Shown in pieces: positions 1 through 10,827 of a stretch of DNA of 64,000 nucleotides. The DNA is taken from contig CM055897.1 in the NCBI GenBank assembly GCA_029582155.1, positions 3,393,001 to 3,457,000 on the forward strand, read 5' to 3'. The notes under the pieces are model-generated. The model saw only the letters and a list, made by a program, of their open reading frames with translations, made no database searches and was not told the DNA's origin. The translations under genes and the position numbers were made by a program. The first letter of the stretch is position 1, and each line of letters starts with the position of its first letter. Source of the DNA: Panopea generosa. Taxonomy: Eukaryota > Mollusca > Bivalvia > Adapedonta > Hiatellidae.

Positions 1-345
1 GGCAGAGCATATATACTGTTTTAGTTGTCAACTGATTTTAAATAATGTTTATATACTTAGTAAGCTAACAAAACTGAAAAGATAACTAAAATCCATTATG
101 AAATGTAATGTTGTTCTAGAAAATATCAAGCTATTGAGAAGCAATCAACAATTACAGAAGATACATCCTTTCAAAATACGTACTGAAAATATAATATTTC
201 ACATGAAGTTCTGTAGTTATTTGAAATAAACATATTAAAATCGGATAATTTGAATTTGAAGTGCTTTGATTCGATTCTACACGCCATATGATTGCACCTA
301 TTATAAGGTATACAAATACATATGCATGTCTTCTTATGGATGTTT
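1..345. other. AT-rich intergenic sequence
   Basis: No credible gene or repeat is seen. Short ORFs here have no splice sites, no coding composition and no recognisable protein. Confidence 0.5.
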
Positions 346-549
346 AGTTTAAACTTTATTTTACTTCGATTGTGAAACAAGTTCTTACAACTTAGGTAAA
401 TCACGCTTGAAGTCTTCCTGGTTGGAATCAGTACTAAGCATATGCTGAAAAGGTGTCTTGCTCAAGGACACCACATATAGCCATGGCGGAGGACCGAACC
501 CACGACCCTCCGATCATGGGTTCGATGCTCTACCACTGGACCACGCTTC
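346..549 (-). repeat. tRNA-derived SINE, family C, copy 1
   Basis: Read on the minus strand, it opens with a tRNA-like head (GTGGTCCAGTGG, then the B-box-like GTGGGTTCGGTCC). This is followed by a body containing GTCCTTGAGCAAGACACC, CATATGCTTAGTACTG and a 3' part GTAAGAACTTGTTTCAC. The same order of blocks occurs at 34965-35160 (+) and 22953-23139 (-), which defines a dispersed family. A, B-box and family assignments are from direct comparison within this window. The letter name is mine. It is not a functional tRNA gene, because the acceptor arms do not pair. Confidence 0.8.
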
Positions 550-749
550 ACTATAGATGCTTATTATTTAAATCGTTTACCTTCACCTATTAAATGATCT
601 TGGTTAATACTTTTTGTTTTACCAGGAAAGTTTTATGTCTAGTTCCTTTTTACATGTACAGAGTTTCTCACCCAGTTACATAGTGACTAAACTTGATAAG
701 CATTTTCACGTTATACTGTATAGACAATTTCTATTAAATTTAAACATTT

Positions 750-985
750 ACTGTCCACCTCGCATGCGGAAGGTCGTGAGTTCGATCCCCGACCGGCTCA
801 TACCAAAGACTTGAAAATCGATACTAAAAGCGTCCTCATTTATCTCTCAACATTTAGAGGATAGTTCTAGCTCTGATCAGTTCGTTGTCAGTATAATGTG
901 ACTGGGTGGGGTATCATATCATGTGTCTGCGGCATAATACTTCAGTGTGGCAGCGCTTAAAATATTGTCTCAAAATTATTTTATT
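750..985 (+). repeat. tRNA-derived SINE, family D, copy 1
   Basis: The head carries a B-box-like GGTCGTGAGTTCGATCC. It is followed by CATACCAAAGACTTG and the family core TGTGACTGGGTGGGG, GTATCA and CATGTGTCTGCGGCA. Minus-strand copies lie at about 1800-2016 and 32338-32526. This copy sits immediately upstream of the first unit of the segmental duplication. Only the right half of the tRNA-like head is recognisable, so the 5' end is uncertain. Confidence 0.75.
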
Positions 986-1225
986 TCTTTAAACTGATGA
1001 ATGCTCACATCACTGACCTAGGTAGTGGACGTAGTGAAACTCTGTTTTGTTTAGCAGAGGGTTCGCTCTGTTGTTTATTAACTCTCGCTGCTAAAGTAAC
1101 GTAATTCGAGGAATACTAAAATATTATACTAAACTATCATAAAATACCAATAATTATATATTATATATAATTATCATTAACTTAGTTGAATGAATTAAAA
1201 CTCAAAAAGAAAACAACATAACTTC

Positions 1226-1247
1226 TTTTTTTTTTTTTTTTTTTTTG
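1226..1247. repeat. Poly(T) tract
   Basis: An uninterrupted T run of about 21 bases inside copy 1 of the duplication. No matching run is present in copy 2. It may be the A-tail of a decayed minus-strand retro-insertion, but no body of such an element is recognisable. Confidence 0.7.
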
Positions 1248-1799
1248 TATTTAATATTGTTTACACTGCAGCTGCTTTAGGTAATCTTTTAATTGTTAAA
1301 AATACACCAATTGACGTACGGGATATCTATTTTTACTTTGATTAATACCTATTTGTCTATTATGACTTAGTGATTGTGTAGAGTAGTTAACTAGTCATCT
1401 ATATGTATTAATTAACTTCACAAAAATAACAACATTTCCATCATTCATATTCAGATGTACCATAAAAACACGAACTATCGTTTTGGAAAAAACAGCTTGT
1501 TAATATATATGGTATGTTACTTCCGACATTTATTTAACGGAGGTGAAATTTACATGCCATATTTTACCATTTTTGTAACATGGCAATGAAAGACGAGCTT
1601 CCACACCCGCTTGCGGTGCACTTCTATTACTTTTGTCATGCAATTCAGGGATAGCGTAATGCGGTCGTTGTCAACAATGTAAAATTAAACTTGTGGATGA
1701 CATCAATCGAAATGTCATATTAAACTAAGTGTTATGCGAACTGGACAATTGAGATTACAAAATTGATACCATATCGATCGGTATATTAAAACGGAACAT

Positions 1800-2016
1800 A
1801 GTTTATTGTATATTTTTAGCGTCACTTTCAACAATTTTTCAATTGTATTGCAACTTTGTCTTAAGTATTCTAGGCGCCGTCACACTAGAGTATCATGCCG
1901 CATACACATGCTATGACACCCGAGTTGACTAGGCCTAGAACTGTCCTCTAACTGCTGAACGTCAAGCGAGGAAGCTTCTAGTACCATTAGTCAAGTTTTT
2001 GGTATGACCCGACCGA
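1800..2016 (-). repeat. tRNA-derived SINE, family D, copy 2
   Basis: On the minus strand it reads CATACCAAAAACTTG, GGTACTAGAAGCTTC, then GGTGTCATAGCATGTG, ATGCGGCATGATACTC and a tail containing TTGTTGAAAGTGACGC. The copy at 32338-32526 shares the tail GTTGAAAGCGAC and the core. It is truncated within the tRNA-like head. It lies in copy 1 of the segmental duplication, and no equivalent is seen between 4960 and 5250 of copy 2. Confidence 0.7.
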
Positions 2017-2306
2017 CGGAAACACCAGAAAGTGTATAATATAATTTTGAGATAATCAACTGACAAAACGGGTTTTCAAACAAGACATAAAACATGCATT
2101 TATTCATTGAGACGAAGGCGATGATTTATATGATTCTCATTTATAATAAAATGAATGGCATCTTTATATTAAACGCTTCCATGCGCATTTCATTTTATTG
2201 CCGTGCATTATCCTTAACAGATGTGACACAAACAATCTTATAGCTAAATTCATTTAAAGGAACTATTTGAAATTATTATGAAAACAGTAGGTTTCATATG
2301 GGCAAT

Positions 2307-2553
2307 TTAACCCTTTACTTCATATAGACACCTTGGACACCTCTAATATAGACGCCTTTGGACACCTCTAATATACATGTAGAAGGCTTTTGAATTATTG
2401 GGTGAAATATGTTATATTAACTGACAGAGTAGAAAACAGAACAGGAAGTGTTTAGATTGCTTGTAACGAGCAATCTGAACTCTTCCTGCACTGTTTTCAA
2501 AGGCCTTCTGTGATTGGTGTTGGAAAACGCGTATCTATGGAGTAAAAAGTTAA
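2307..2553. mobile_element. piggyBac-like MITE with TTAA flanks
   Basis: TTAA at 2307-2310 and again at 2550-2553 flanks a fold-back element. The left end reads CCCTTTACTTCATA and the right end, reverse-complemented, reads CTTTTTACTCCATA. Inside, a near-perfect stem of about 29 bp (ending AGATTGCT / AGCAATCT) closes on the seven-base loop TGTAACG near 2463. A TTAA target-site duplication and an end beginning CCC are hallmarks of piggyBac-group elements. There is no coding capacity. Two 24-28 bp near-copies containing GGACACCTCTAATAT lie near the left end. The element is absent at the matching place of copy 2 of the duplication. Confidence 0.7.
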
Positions 2554-2753
2554 ATAGCAGCAATTAGATGGGAAATCATGATTTAACATACTATTATATT
2601 AAAATACAGTTTTATCCAACCTGACATCGATTTACATCGTCATATTCACGTCAATTGGATCAGCATGCTCGTATAGTAAAATGAACAACGAGTTGTCAAG
2701 AAACCATTTGTCTTTACGAACATATCCAGCAGACTGCATTTTACCTTACAGTA

Positions 2754-2957
2754 CCTGGCTTCTGTTTCACCAAATTTTACTTAATTACTTAAAAACTTAA
2801 CTAAGTTTTGACTGGTTATTTATCTATTATATAATCAATATCATTGACACAATATGCAGTTTAACTGGAACCAATCTAAAATCATGATCACCTGGCTGCT
2901 TTTCTTAGATTTAAGTTTTTAAGTATTTAAGTATATGTTGGTGAAACAGGAGCCTGG
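2754..2957. mobile_element. 204-bp MITE with TA flanks, copy 1
   Basis: The ends are inverted repeats of roughly 45 bp: the left begins CCTGGCTTCTGTTTCACC and the right, reverse-complemented, begins CCAGGCTCCTGTTTCACC. Both continue through TACTTAAAAACTTAA. TA dinucleotides sit at 2752-2753 and 2958-2959. A second full-length copy of exactly 204 bp is at 61887-62090. A TA target site with long terminal inverted repeats and no ORF fits a non-autonomous Tc1/mariner-type element. The paralogous site in copy 2 of the segmental duplication (near 6055) is empty. Confidence 0.85.
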
Positions 2958-4020
2958 TATACTATTATTCGGATTCAGGTCTGTTAAAGCATGGAATTTC
3001 CCGTCTGTCCCACAATCCTTAGCACTATAATGTGTTTTATCAAACTATATGACGTAATTCAACTTCCGCTGAAGCAACAGACCTTCAGGGTGCTCGTATG
3101 TCACTCATATATGACGGTTCCTGGCAGGAAGAGCTATAATGGTTGTTTCTAATATCTAACTAGACAGGTTCATGCTACTTCCTTTTTAAAAAAAGTGACT
3201 ATACCTGCAATGGTTGCCATCTCGGTTTCAAACCTTCATTTGAAATCGAGCACCAACGACGAATCGTTAAAAATGTCTTAACAAATAATCCATCACAATT
3301 ATTATTCACCTTTTATGATCCGAAATGAAAGTTCGAAAAAATTAAATGGAAGCTGGACAATGACTCAATCTAATTTTTTAGACTGAAAATAACAAGTTTC
3401 TCTTCAGGATATGTTTACTGTAAAAATGCTGAACTGATACATAGGGTCACTTTCCAAAGGGTTTCAGGATATATCTGCAAAATAATCAATCAAAAATTTT
3501 AAAACATATGTATAAATCTGGACCCTATTCGAGGCGGTCAAGAAATCAATAATTATCTTTGAAAGCAGAATTGCGAAATATACCAAGATGCACTACATTT
3601 ATAACACCTCTCATACGTTTGTTTTGTCCTTACTTTGATTGCATGTGTTTGAACTGGTATTGGAGCTGTGTCATTTCAATGGTTCGTCTTCCTTTGAAGT
3701 TTGATAGTTACATTGTTCTCTGATGATGATATTTCCGTGTTTTGTTCCAAGTGTCAGGTATTCGGTCTGACGTTTGTCAGATTGTGTAATGGCGTGACAC
3801 ACTAATGTAAATATCAAACGCTCACTGTATAAGTATACCACCGACCAGTGCCTTAATTTATATTTAAACAATGACATCGAACGTAAGTGATTTTATTAAG
3901 TGGTTTTAAAAACTTCTCTGCTTGACTAGTAATGATTCTATATTTTGTGCTGAAGTTAAACGCAAATTATATTATTGTCAACATGATCAGACTGTTGTTC
4001 TCCAGTCTTAATGACATCTG

Positions 4021-4728
4021 AGACAAATGACGGCTTATATTGATAATAATCCTTGGCTTGGGGCTTGTTCCAAGGTCACAGTACCAATGACGGATTTCTG
4101 GCGTTATCCATATGTCTTGCTGCCAACTTCCCAAATGTGCAAAGTACTCCTCTATACGAGTGCGCAGTGAAAAGTAGTTCAACATGGACTCAACTGAACT
4201 GCATCTAACAGCTTCAGATGATGAATAATTAGCAAAAGAGACCACGCCTTGATGTTTCAATGAATTTGAAAGACTTAAGACTTTAATTAACTATTTTAAG
4301 TTTACCAAAAAATATAGAAATTATTGCGCGGCCATAACGCATCATATGGTGTGTAAAAGTGATTCAGAGTAAGGGAAAGGTGTAAAACATGGCGGTACTG
4401 TAATTCTTTTTAAGTGGAATATAGCGGTGCATATTATCCTCTTTGTTTATTAACCGATTTTATTAATGTTCAAGTTTTTAGAAAGTTTACGATATTTTGT
4501 TTCCGAAACTGAAAAAAAAATATTAATATCAAATTACAAATAAATGAGATACAAATATAACTGAGCTGGTCTTTGCTATTATATTTACACATTTTTTTTC
4601 GCTGAAACCCTGACGGTAATTTTAAACTTTTTCGTTTATTATTCGATTTTAATATTCTTTATATATCGATGTAAGAAACAAAATGTCAGTGACGTGATAT
4701 TCCAGGGTGGGACCTCTTAGAATGGTGT
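4021..4728. other. Spacer between duplicated segments
   Basis: Not shared with either copy. The minus strand between about 4020 and 4260 is open for 97 codons (including residues SWQQDIWITPEIRHWY), but it has no ATG at the proper place, no acceptor splice site and runs into the duplicated non-coding segment. I do not recognise a protein family. The rest is AT-rich and featureless. Confidence 0.4.
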
Positions 4729-7085
4729 CTCAAGTTTAAACTTATGACCATATGCTTACATTCTTGACCTATATATACCTAAGTGGGTAACACTCTATTG
4801 TTAGCTGACGTTTTGCTCCGTTGTTTACTAACTTTCGCCCCTATAGTAACGTATTTTAGGGAATACTTTTGTACTAAACTAGTATAACGTAATAATTACA
4901 TCGTATCTATATCATTATCATAGTTTAATGAATTAAAACACAAAATGCATTCTAAAGTTAAGAAAACATCATTATTTCTAATTATCCACTTAATTAGCAC
5001 GATAAGTTTCTAGTTAAATACTTAATTTTCGCGAAAATTTTCTAGTTATCTTATACGCTAGCACGATATGTTTCTAGTTAATATAAATAACTTAATATAA
5101 TAAATGTCTGTTAGTGCCCATTACTTCCACGACTTATCTTGCTAATAATCGCGAAAACTATCTTGTTATCTAGTTAGCTAACGCGATAAGTTTCCAGTTA
5201 AGATAAATATATTAACGCAAAAAGTGGTCTATTTACTGCTCTGTTGCCATGAGTTATAGAATTCTTATTAATAACATAATGGATGGTTTATTCATGTTAA
5301 ACGCTTTAAAACGCATTTCGTATTATTGCAGTGCACTATCCATACCAGATGTGACACAAGCAATCATAAGTCTCATTACACAGTTAAAATGTGTTGTTTT
5401 TCCTGAATATAATAATATCTAGGATTTCCACGATTAACAAAATTTTCCCCATAGAATCTTTTTCTGTATTATGTTCATGGCAGGAATGTATCCGCACATC
5501 AAAATGCCCAATAACTGGTTGGTTGACCAACTTGTTTAGTTTTGAAGAAAGTGCAGTGACCCCTTAAGATTTTTTAAAAAGAAGTCATCAAATGTTTATA
5601 AACACATGAATCTGTAAAAATCTTATTAAAGTGACTTTTTTACAACAGTAAAATACATGCTATGTCAATTTTTACTTTACTCATCTGCAGCAAGAAATCA
5701 CAGCCCCTATGAACCATTTTGAAAATATTTCAAACCAAATTACATAGGACTTTTTAAAGTGCAAGAATGACGTTACCGTGACAAAAAAAAATGGGTTGCA
5801 GCTGTGTGGTGAGACATATAGCGAACTTCATTTCAATGAATCATATATAGGTTTGTTACGAAAACCATGATCTAACAAAATAATATTAAACGGACTAATA
5901 ATTTCTTTAAATAGTCTAATCAAACCTGGCATTGGCACAGATCGTCATAGTCACGTCATTTGAACAAGCATATTCGTATGATAGAATGAACTACGAGTTG
6001 TTCCGAAAATATTTGTCTTTACGTACAAATCCAACAGACTGTAACCTACCGCGCAATACCACACGTCTGTTAAAAGCATGTAATTCCCCGTTTGTCCCAC
6101 AATCTTTAGCACTATAATGTGTTTTACCAAACTATGTAACTTCAGTAATTTAACTTCCGCTGAAGCAACTGACCTTCAGGGTGCTTGTATGTCACTGATA
6201 TATACTGGTCCCTCGCGGGGCGAGCTATAGCTGTTTCTAATATCTAACTAGACAAGTTCATGCTGCTTCCTTGTCAGAAAATTGACCATTCCTGCAATCT
6301 ACAGCCATTTCTTGTTGCTGTAAAACTCTGATTTCCATCTTTGTATCAAACCTTCATTTGAAATTAAGCACCAACGACGAACCGTTAAGAATGTCTTGAC
6401 AAATAAACAATCACAATTATGTTTCACCTTTTATGATCAGAAACGAAAACCCGACAGGTGAGCCTTGAATTTTTCACTTGAAAAATAACATGTTTCTCTT
6501 AAAGGTATTTTTACCGAAAAAAAAACTAAACTGGAACAAAAGGACGCTTTTCCAAATTGTAATGGGTTTCAGGGAATTTCTGCAAATAAAATCAATCAAA
6601 TAATTAAAAACACAGATATATAAATCTGGACCTTATACCGGGCTACCAATAAATGCACAATTATTATTTGTGGCAATATCTTTCGCACATCCTCTTCGTC
6701 TGTTTTGTCCTGATCATGAGTATGCAATGTTGAAAGTTATGTCTCCTTTTGAAGATACATGTATATCTTCAATGTTCTCTGATTGAGAATATATTATTTT
6801 TTTGTTTCAAGTGTCATGTTATAGATTTTACCTTTGTCAGGTTGTACAATGGCGTGATACACTATTGTAAATATTCAACGATCACTGTAGAAATATACCA
6901 CCGACCAGCGTCTTAATTCGTATTTGAACATAGAAATTGAACGTAAGTAATTGTATTAAGTGTTTTTGTTTTAAATTCTCTGCTTGACTAGCAATTATTC
7001 TATATTTTTCTGCTGAAGCTAACCGCGATTGTAATGTTTCCAGACTGATCAAACTGTTGTTCTTCAGTCTTAATGACATCTATGA
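4729..7085. repeat. Segmental duplication, copy 2 (about 2.36 kb)
   Basis: A direct paralogue of 965-4020, shown by ordered shared blocks up to a common end near the sequence CAGTCTTAATGACATC at 4008 and 7066. It lacks the SINE and both MITEs of copy 1. Between 4980 and 5220 it contains an extra degenerate repeat rich in CTAGTTA and CGCGA words (for example CGCGAAAATTTTCTAG and GCGATAAGTTTCCAGT), an AT-rich internal duplication with partial dyad symmetry. Confidence 0.85.
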
Positions 7086-7133
7086 CAAATCAAGCTCTAA
7101 ATATGCCTGGGTAGAATAGAAAACGTGGCAACA

Positions 7134-7196
7134 GTATCTTGCTGAAGGACAAAAATGTATCGCTCAAGGACAAAAAGTATCTTGCTAAAAGACACA
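7134..7196 (+). repeat. Short triple repeat resembling family C SINE core
   Basis: The words GTATCTTGCTGAAGGAC, GTATCGCTCAAGGAC and GTATCTTGCTAAAAGAC follow one another at 23- and 20-base spacing. The unit resembles the block GTATCTTGCTCAAAGACAC of the family C SINE seen at about 23041. This may be a decayed, internally amplified SINE fragment. Confidence 0.45.
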
Positions 7197-7199
7197 CGA

Positions 7200-8400
7200 T
7201 CCCCATTACTCCTTGAACTCGTATATATTTGTCTTACTTTGATTATGATTTGAAGTGCGTTAACTAGTGGAGTCGCTCCTTCGTTGAATACATATGGAGG
7301 TTTCATATTTCACGAAGGAAGACATGGAACGTCTATTTTTAGTTTCTGGTATTTTCTTTCAAATAAATCGTGTGTTTGTTTCTTCTGTTCTGATAACCAA
7401 CCTTCAAATCTAACAATTAATTAATCGGTGATAGCTAATTGAAAATACAAACTATGGTAGTGATAATCGAGTGCAAGGGTTCTATCATTAACTTCACACG
7501 ATCCCTAAGAAGCCAAAGAGACTTTATCAGCATTATATTTAATTCTGTTTTTATCGCAGAGGTCTTAAAGAATTCGTCTTTCATAACGTCAGCTTAAAAT
7601 ATGGTCTAAGTAAGAACAACTACAAATCCTGGAACTAAATTATCGTAATGGCAAAACAAACACAGTACCAAGCTAGTCCAACATCATGACTGCCATATGA
7701 AAAATGTTGGACTTCTTGACATACCGCCAGAAACATATACAATATATATTATGTTCATATGCTTGAAACTAGAAATGGCAGTAGCAATTTGTCATAGTAA
7801 CACGTTAGTATAAGTAAGATTTAATAGACAGTACTGTACAAGAGTTACATGTCCTTATATAGTACGTATATAAGGCATATATCTTCAGTGATCTGTTGAA
7901 TCAATTTATCATTGGTAGTTAAATAGGATTGTTATTTGTTCATGACTGATATGTCACTGTGTTACTGTGCAGTATTTTTTTTCTCTATTATTGACAGAAG
8001 TTCCAGTATCTCATTTGATAAATGAATACTTCCGTTCAAGATAATGTATTACAAACTCAATTACGAGTAATACACCCTGGTTGGAATTTCTATTTGTCAC
8101 GCAATCGTATCCAGACACAGTTGTGACCGACAAATCATGCTGTGTTGAAATAATTATTGAATTGATTTTTAATGTTCCCCGGGAAACCAATTAGATAAAT
8201 CACTACAAAATAATAGAAATAAAGGAATGATTTATTGCAAAACACGTCATGCATGTTTACGGAAATTGTGTTTTCCACAATAGCTCTACTTTGTAACATG
8301 TAACCCACCCCTACTAAAATTACAAGTTTTCTTTTTATAAATTCAGAATGGATTGTAACTTAAGTGCCGACTTCCTTTAACGGTCAAGGGATTTGGCAAT
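7200..8400. other. AT-rich intergenic sequence
   Basis: No gene, tRNA or clear repeat is recognisable. Small ORFs are short and uncharacteristic. Confidence 0.45.
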
Positions 8401-8411
8401 ATTTAAATTTT

Positions 8412-8528
8412 ACCTTTTTCCATGAATATTTTAAACTAAGCCTTCCGCCAAATATACAACAGGCTACTGTTAGAAATACCGTTGAATATACATCTAGATA
8501 CATTGATGATGTATTTAATATCTGTGTT
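8412..8528 (+). pseudogene. Reverse transcriptase palm-motif relic
   Basis: One frame translates to a segment ending TSRYIDDVFNI. The sequence RYIDDV is the catalytic YxDD-type motif (RT domain C) found in Penelope-like elements and some LINEs, where FRYIDDVLS is a typical form. About 25 residues upstream a FFHEYFKLSL-like stretch occupies the place where those proteins have a conserved SYEAEF-type motif. Only about 40 codons are recognisable, and the frame soon closes after 8575 with no neighbouring RT domains. If the reading is right, this is a tiny, dead fragment; a chance match cannot be excluded. Confidence 0.4.
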
Positions 8529-8683
8529 CAAAACACACTCTCTGTCGTTCTGGTACAATCAGTACCAAGTATTTAGTGTATTTCAAAATGACCTAGCTAA
8601 AGGACAAAACACGTGACTCTGATGGCAATGAACATACACTGACCCTGTATACGACGCCCTACCAAATAACTGTCTCAATGAAA

Positions 8684-8890
8684 TTCTTTGATTTGGAGTT
8701 GCAACACATATAATTAAATGTATCTTTGATTTGAAACAGACATGTATACAATCAATCTTTTCTTTGATTTGGAGTTGCAACATACATGTATACAATCAAA
8801 TGTTGTTTTATTTCTTTATTTTGGAGTTGCAAGGTATACAATGAAATGTTTCCTTGATTTTTAGCTCGACACATAGAATCAAATGTGTCA
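8684..8890 (+). repeat. 38-bp tandem repeat, five units
   Basis: Units begin CTTTGATTTGGAGTTG or variants at 8686, 8724, 8762, 8814 and 8852 (spacings 38, 38, 52, 38). Each continues with an ATGTATACAATCAAATG-like half. Confidence 0.75.
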
Positions 8891-8924
8891 TTATATATAT
8901 ACTATCTATCTGATGGTACCGTAT

Positions 8925-9170
8925 TTATATGGCACACTTTTCATATACAAAAGACACTCAAAAGTGCTTTACAAAACGAACAATACATACAGCGTATAAC
9001 ACAGACATATTTAAAAAAAACAACAACACACAAAAAAAACACGTCTTAAGAACAAGTTTAAATTGCGGGGATGGTGCAAACATATAAAAAATGTTGCAAG
9101 TAAAAATATACTGCAGCCATAATATAAGTAAGTGAATGTAAGAATATAAGTGTATTTCATTAAGAGGCAT
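8925..9170. other. Intergenic, possible old interspersed repeat
   Basis: The segment TTTATATGGCACACTTTT followed by AAAAGTGCTTTACAAA looks like a decayed dispersed repeat, but no second copy is in the window to confirm it. Confidence 0.3.
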
Positions 9171-9216
9171 GTTTCAGGAGAATATATCGTGTCGTTTACA
9201 TTTCAAACGTGGAACA

Positions 9217-10827
9217 AACGCCAGTATAAAAAAACGCCAGTATAAACATACGCCAGTATAAACATATGCGCCAGTATAAACATACACCAGTATAAACGTA
9301 AGTATAAACATACGCGCCAGTATACACGTACGCCAGTATAGACGAACGCCAGTATAAACATACGCCAGTATAAACGTACGCCAGTATAAACATACGCCAG
9401 TATAAACGTAAGTATAAACATACGCGCCAGTATACACGTACGCCAATATAAACGAACGCCAGTATAAACATACGCCAGTATAAACGTACGCCAGTATAAA
9501 TATACGCCAGTATACACGTACGCCAGTATAGACGAACGCCAGTATAAACGAACGCCAGTATAAACATACGCCAGTATACACGTACGCCAGTATAAACATA
9601 CGCCAGTATAAACGTAAGTATAAACATACGCGCCAGTATAAACATACACCAGTATAAACATACACCAGTATAAACGTAAGTATAAACATACGCCAGTATA
9701 AACGTAAGTATAAACATACGCCAGTATAAACATACACCAGTATAAACATACACCAGTATAAACATACACCAGTATAAACATACACCAGTATAAACATACA
9801 CCAGTATAAACATACACCAGTATAAACGTAAGTATAAACATACGCCAGTATAAACATACACCAGTATAAACATACACCAGTATAAACATACACCAGTATA
9901 AACATACGCCAGTATAAACGTAAGTATAAACATACGCCAGTATAAACGTAAGTATAAACATACGCCAGTATAAACATACACCAGTATAAACATACACCAG
10001 TATAAACATACACCAGTATAAACATACACCAGTATAAACATACACCAGTATAAACATACACCAGTATAAACGTAAGTATAAACATACGCCAGTATAAACA
10101 TACACCAGTATAAACGTAAGTATAAACATACGCGCCAGTATACACGTACGCCAGAATAAACGAGCGCCAGTATAAACATACGCCAGTATACACGTACGCC
10201 ATTATAAACGAACGCCAGTATACACATACGCCAGTATAAACGTAAGTATAAACATACCAGCCAGTATACACGTACGCCAGTATAAACGAACGTCAGTATA
10301 AACATACACCAGTATAAACGTAAGTATAAACATACCAGCCAGTATAAACGAACGTCAGTATAAACGAACGCCAGTATAAACATACACCAGTATAAACGTA
10401 AGTATAAACATACGCGCCAGTATACACGTACGCCAGTATAAACGAACGCCAGTATAAACATACGCCAGTATAAACGTACGCCAGTATAAACATACGCCAG
10501 TATAAACGAACGCCAGTATAAACATACACCAGTATAAACATAAGTATAAACATACCAGCCAGTATACACGTACGCCAGTATAAACGAACGCCAGTATAAA
10601 CATACGCCAGTATAAACGTACGCCAGTATAAACATACGCCAGTATAAACGTAAGTATAAACATACCAGCCAGTATACACGTACGCCAGTATAAACGAACG
10701 TCAGTATAAACATACGCCAGTATACACGTACGCCATTATAAACGAACGCCAGTATACACATACGCCAGTATAAACGTACGCCAGTATAAACATACACCAG
10801 TATAAACAAACGCCAGTATAAACAAAC
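9217..10827. repeat. 16-bp minisatellite array, about 100 units
   Basis: The consensus unit on the plus strand is CGCCAGTATAAACATA, with the variants CACCAGTATAAACATA, CGCCAGTATAAACGTA, CGCCAGTATACACGTA and a 12-bp short form AGTATAAACATA. Runs of the CACC variant cluster near 9725-9900 and 9965-10065, showing local homogenisation. The minus strand is open in three overlapping frames (up to 537 codons), because the unit has no stop on that strand and 16 bp rotates the frame every unit. The resulting Tyr/Leu/Val-rich peptides repeat every 16 residues. Being open in all frames argues against coding. Confidence 0.95.

Larger units (their letters stand above)
965..4020. repeat. Segmental duplication, copy 1 (about 3.06 kb)
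   Basis: Many blocks here recur in the same order and orientation in 4729-7085: 1075-1200 with 4830-4940, 2140-2240 with 5270-5370, 2620-2740 with 5935-6050, 2980-3180 with 6065-6275, and 3800-4020 with 6860-7085. Matches are interrupted by indels and scattered substitutions, and reading frames are not preserved, so the duplicated material looks non-coding. The extra length of this copy is largely explained by a SINE at about 1800-2016, a TTAA-flanked MITE at 2307-2553 and a TA-flanked MITE at 2754-2957. None of these is present at the matching places of copy 2. Confidence 0.85.

Noticed and set aside
3671-3877. 68-codon minus ORF as a conserved gene
   Set aside because: The matching segment of the duplication (6740-6935) has indels and stops in that frame, so the frame is not conserved.
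3967-4260. 97-codon minus ORF as a coding exon
   Set aside because: There is no ATG and no acceptor. Its end runs into duplicated non-coding DNA, and I could not identify a family.
9196-10809. 537-codon minus ORF (Tyr/Leu/Val-rich periodic protein)
   Set aside because: All three minus frames are open across the same array because the 16-bp unit lacks stops. There are no flanking exons, and unit indels are not frame-preserving.
9217-10827. CRISPR array
   Set aside because: The repeats are directly contiguous with no unique spacers, and the host is clearly eukaryotic. The same holds for the 21-, 48- and 79-bp arrays.
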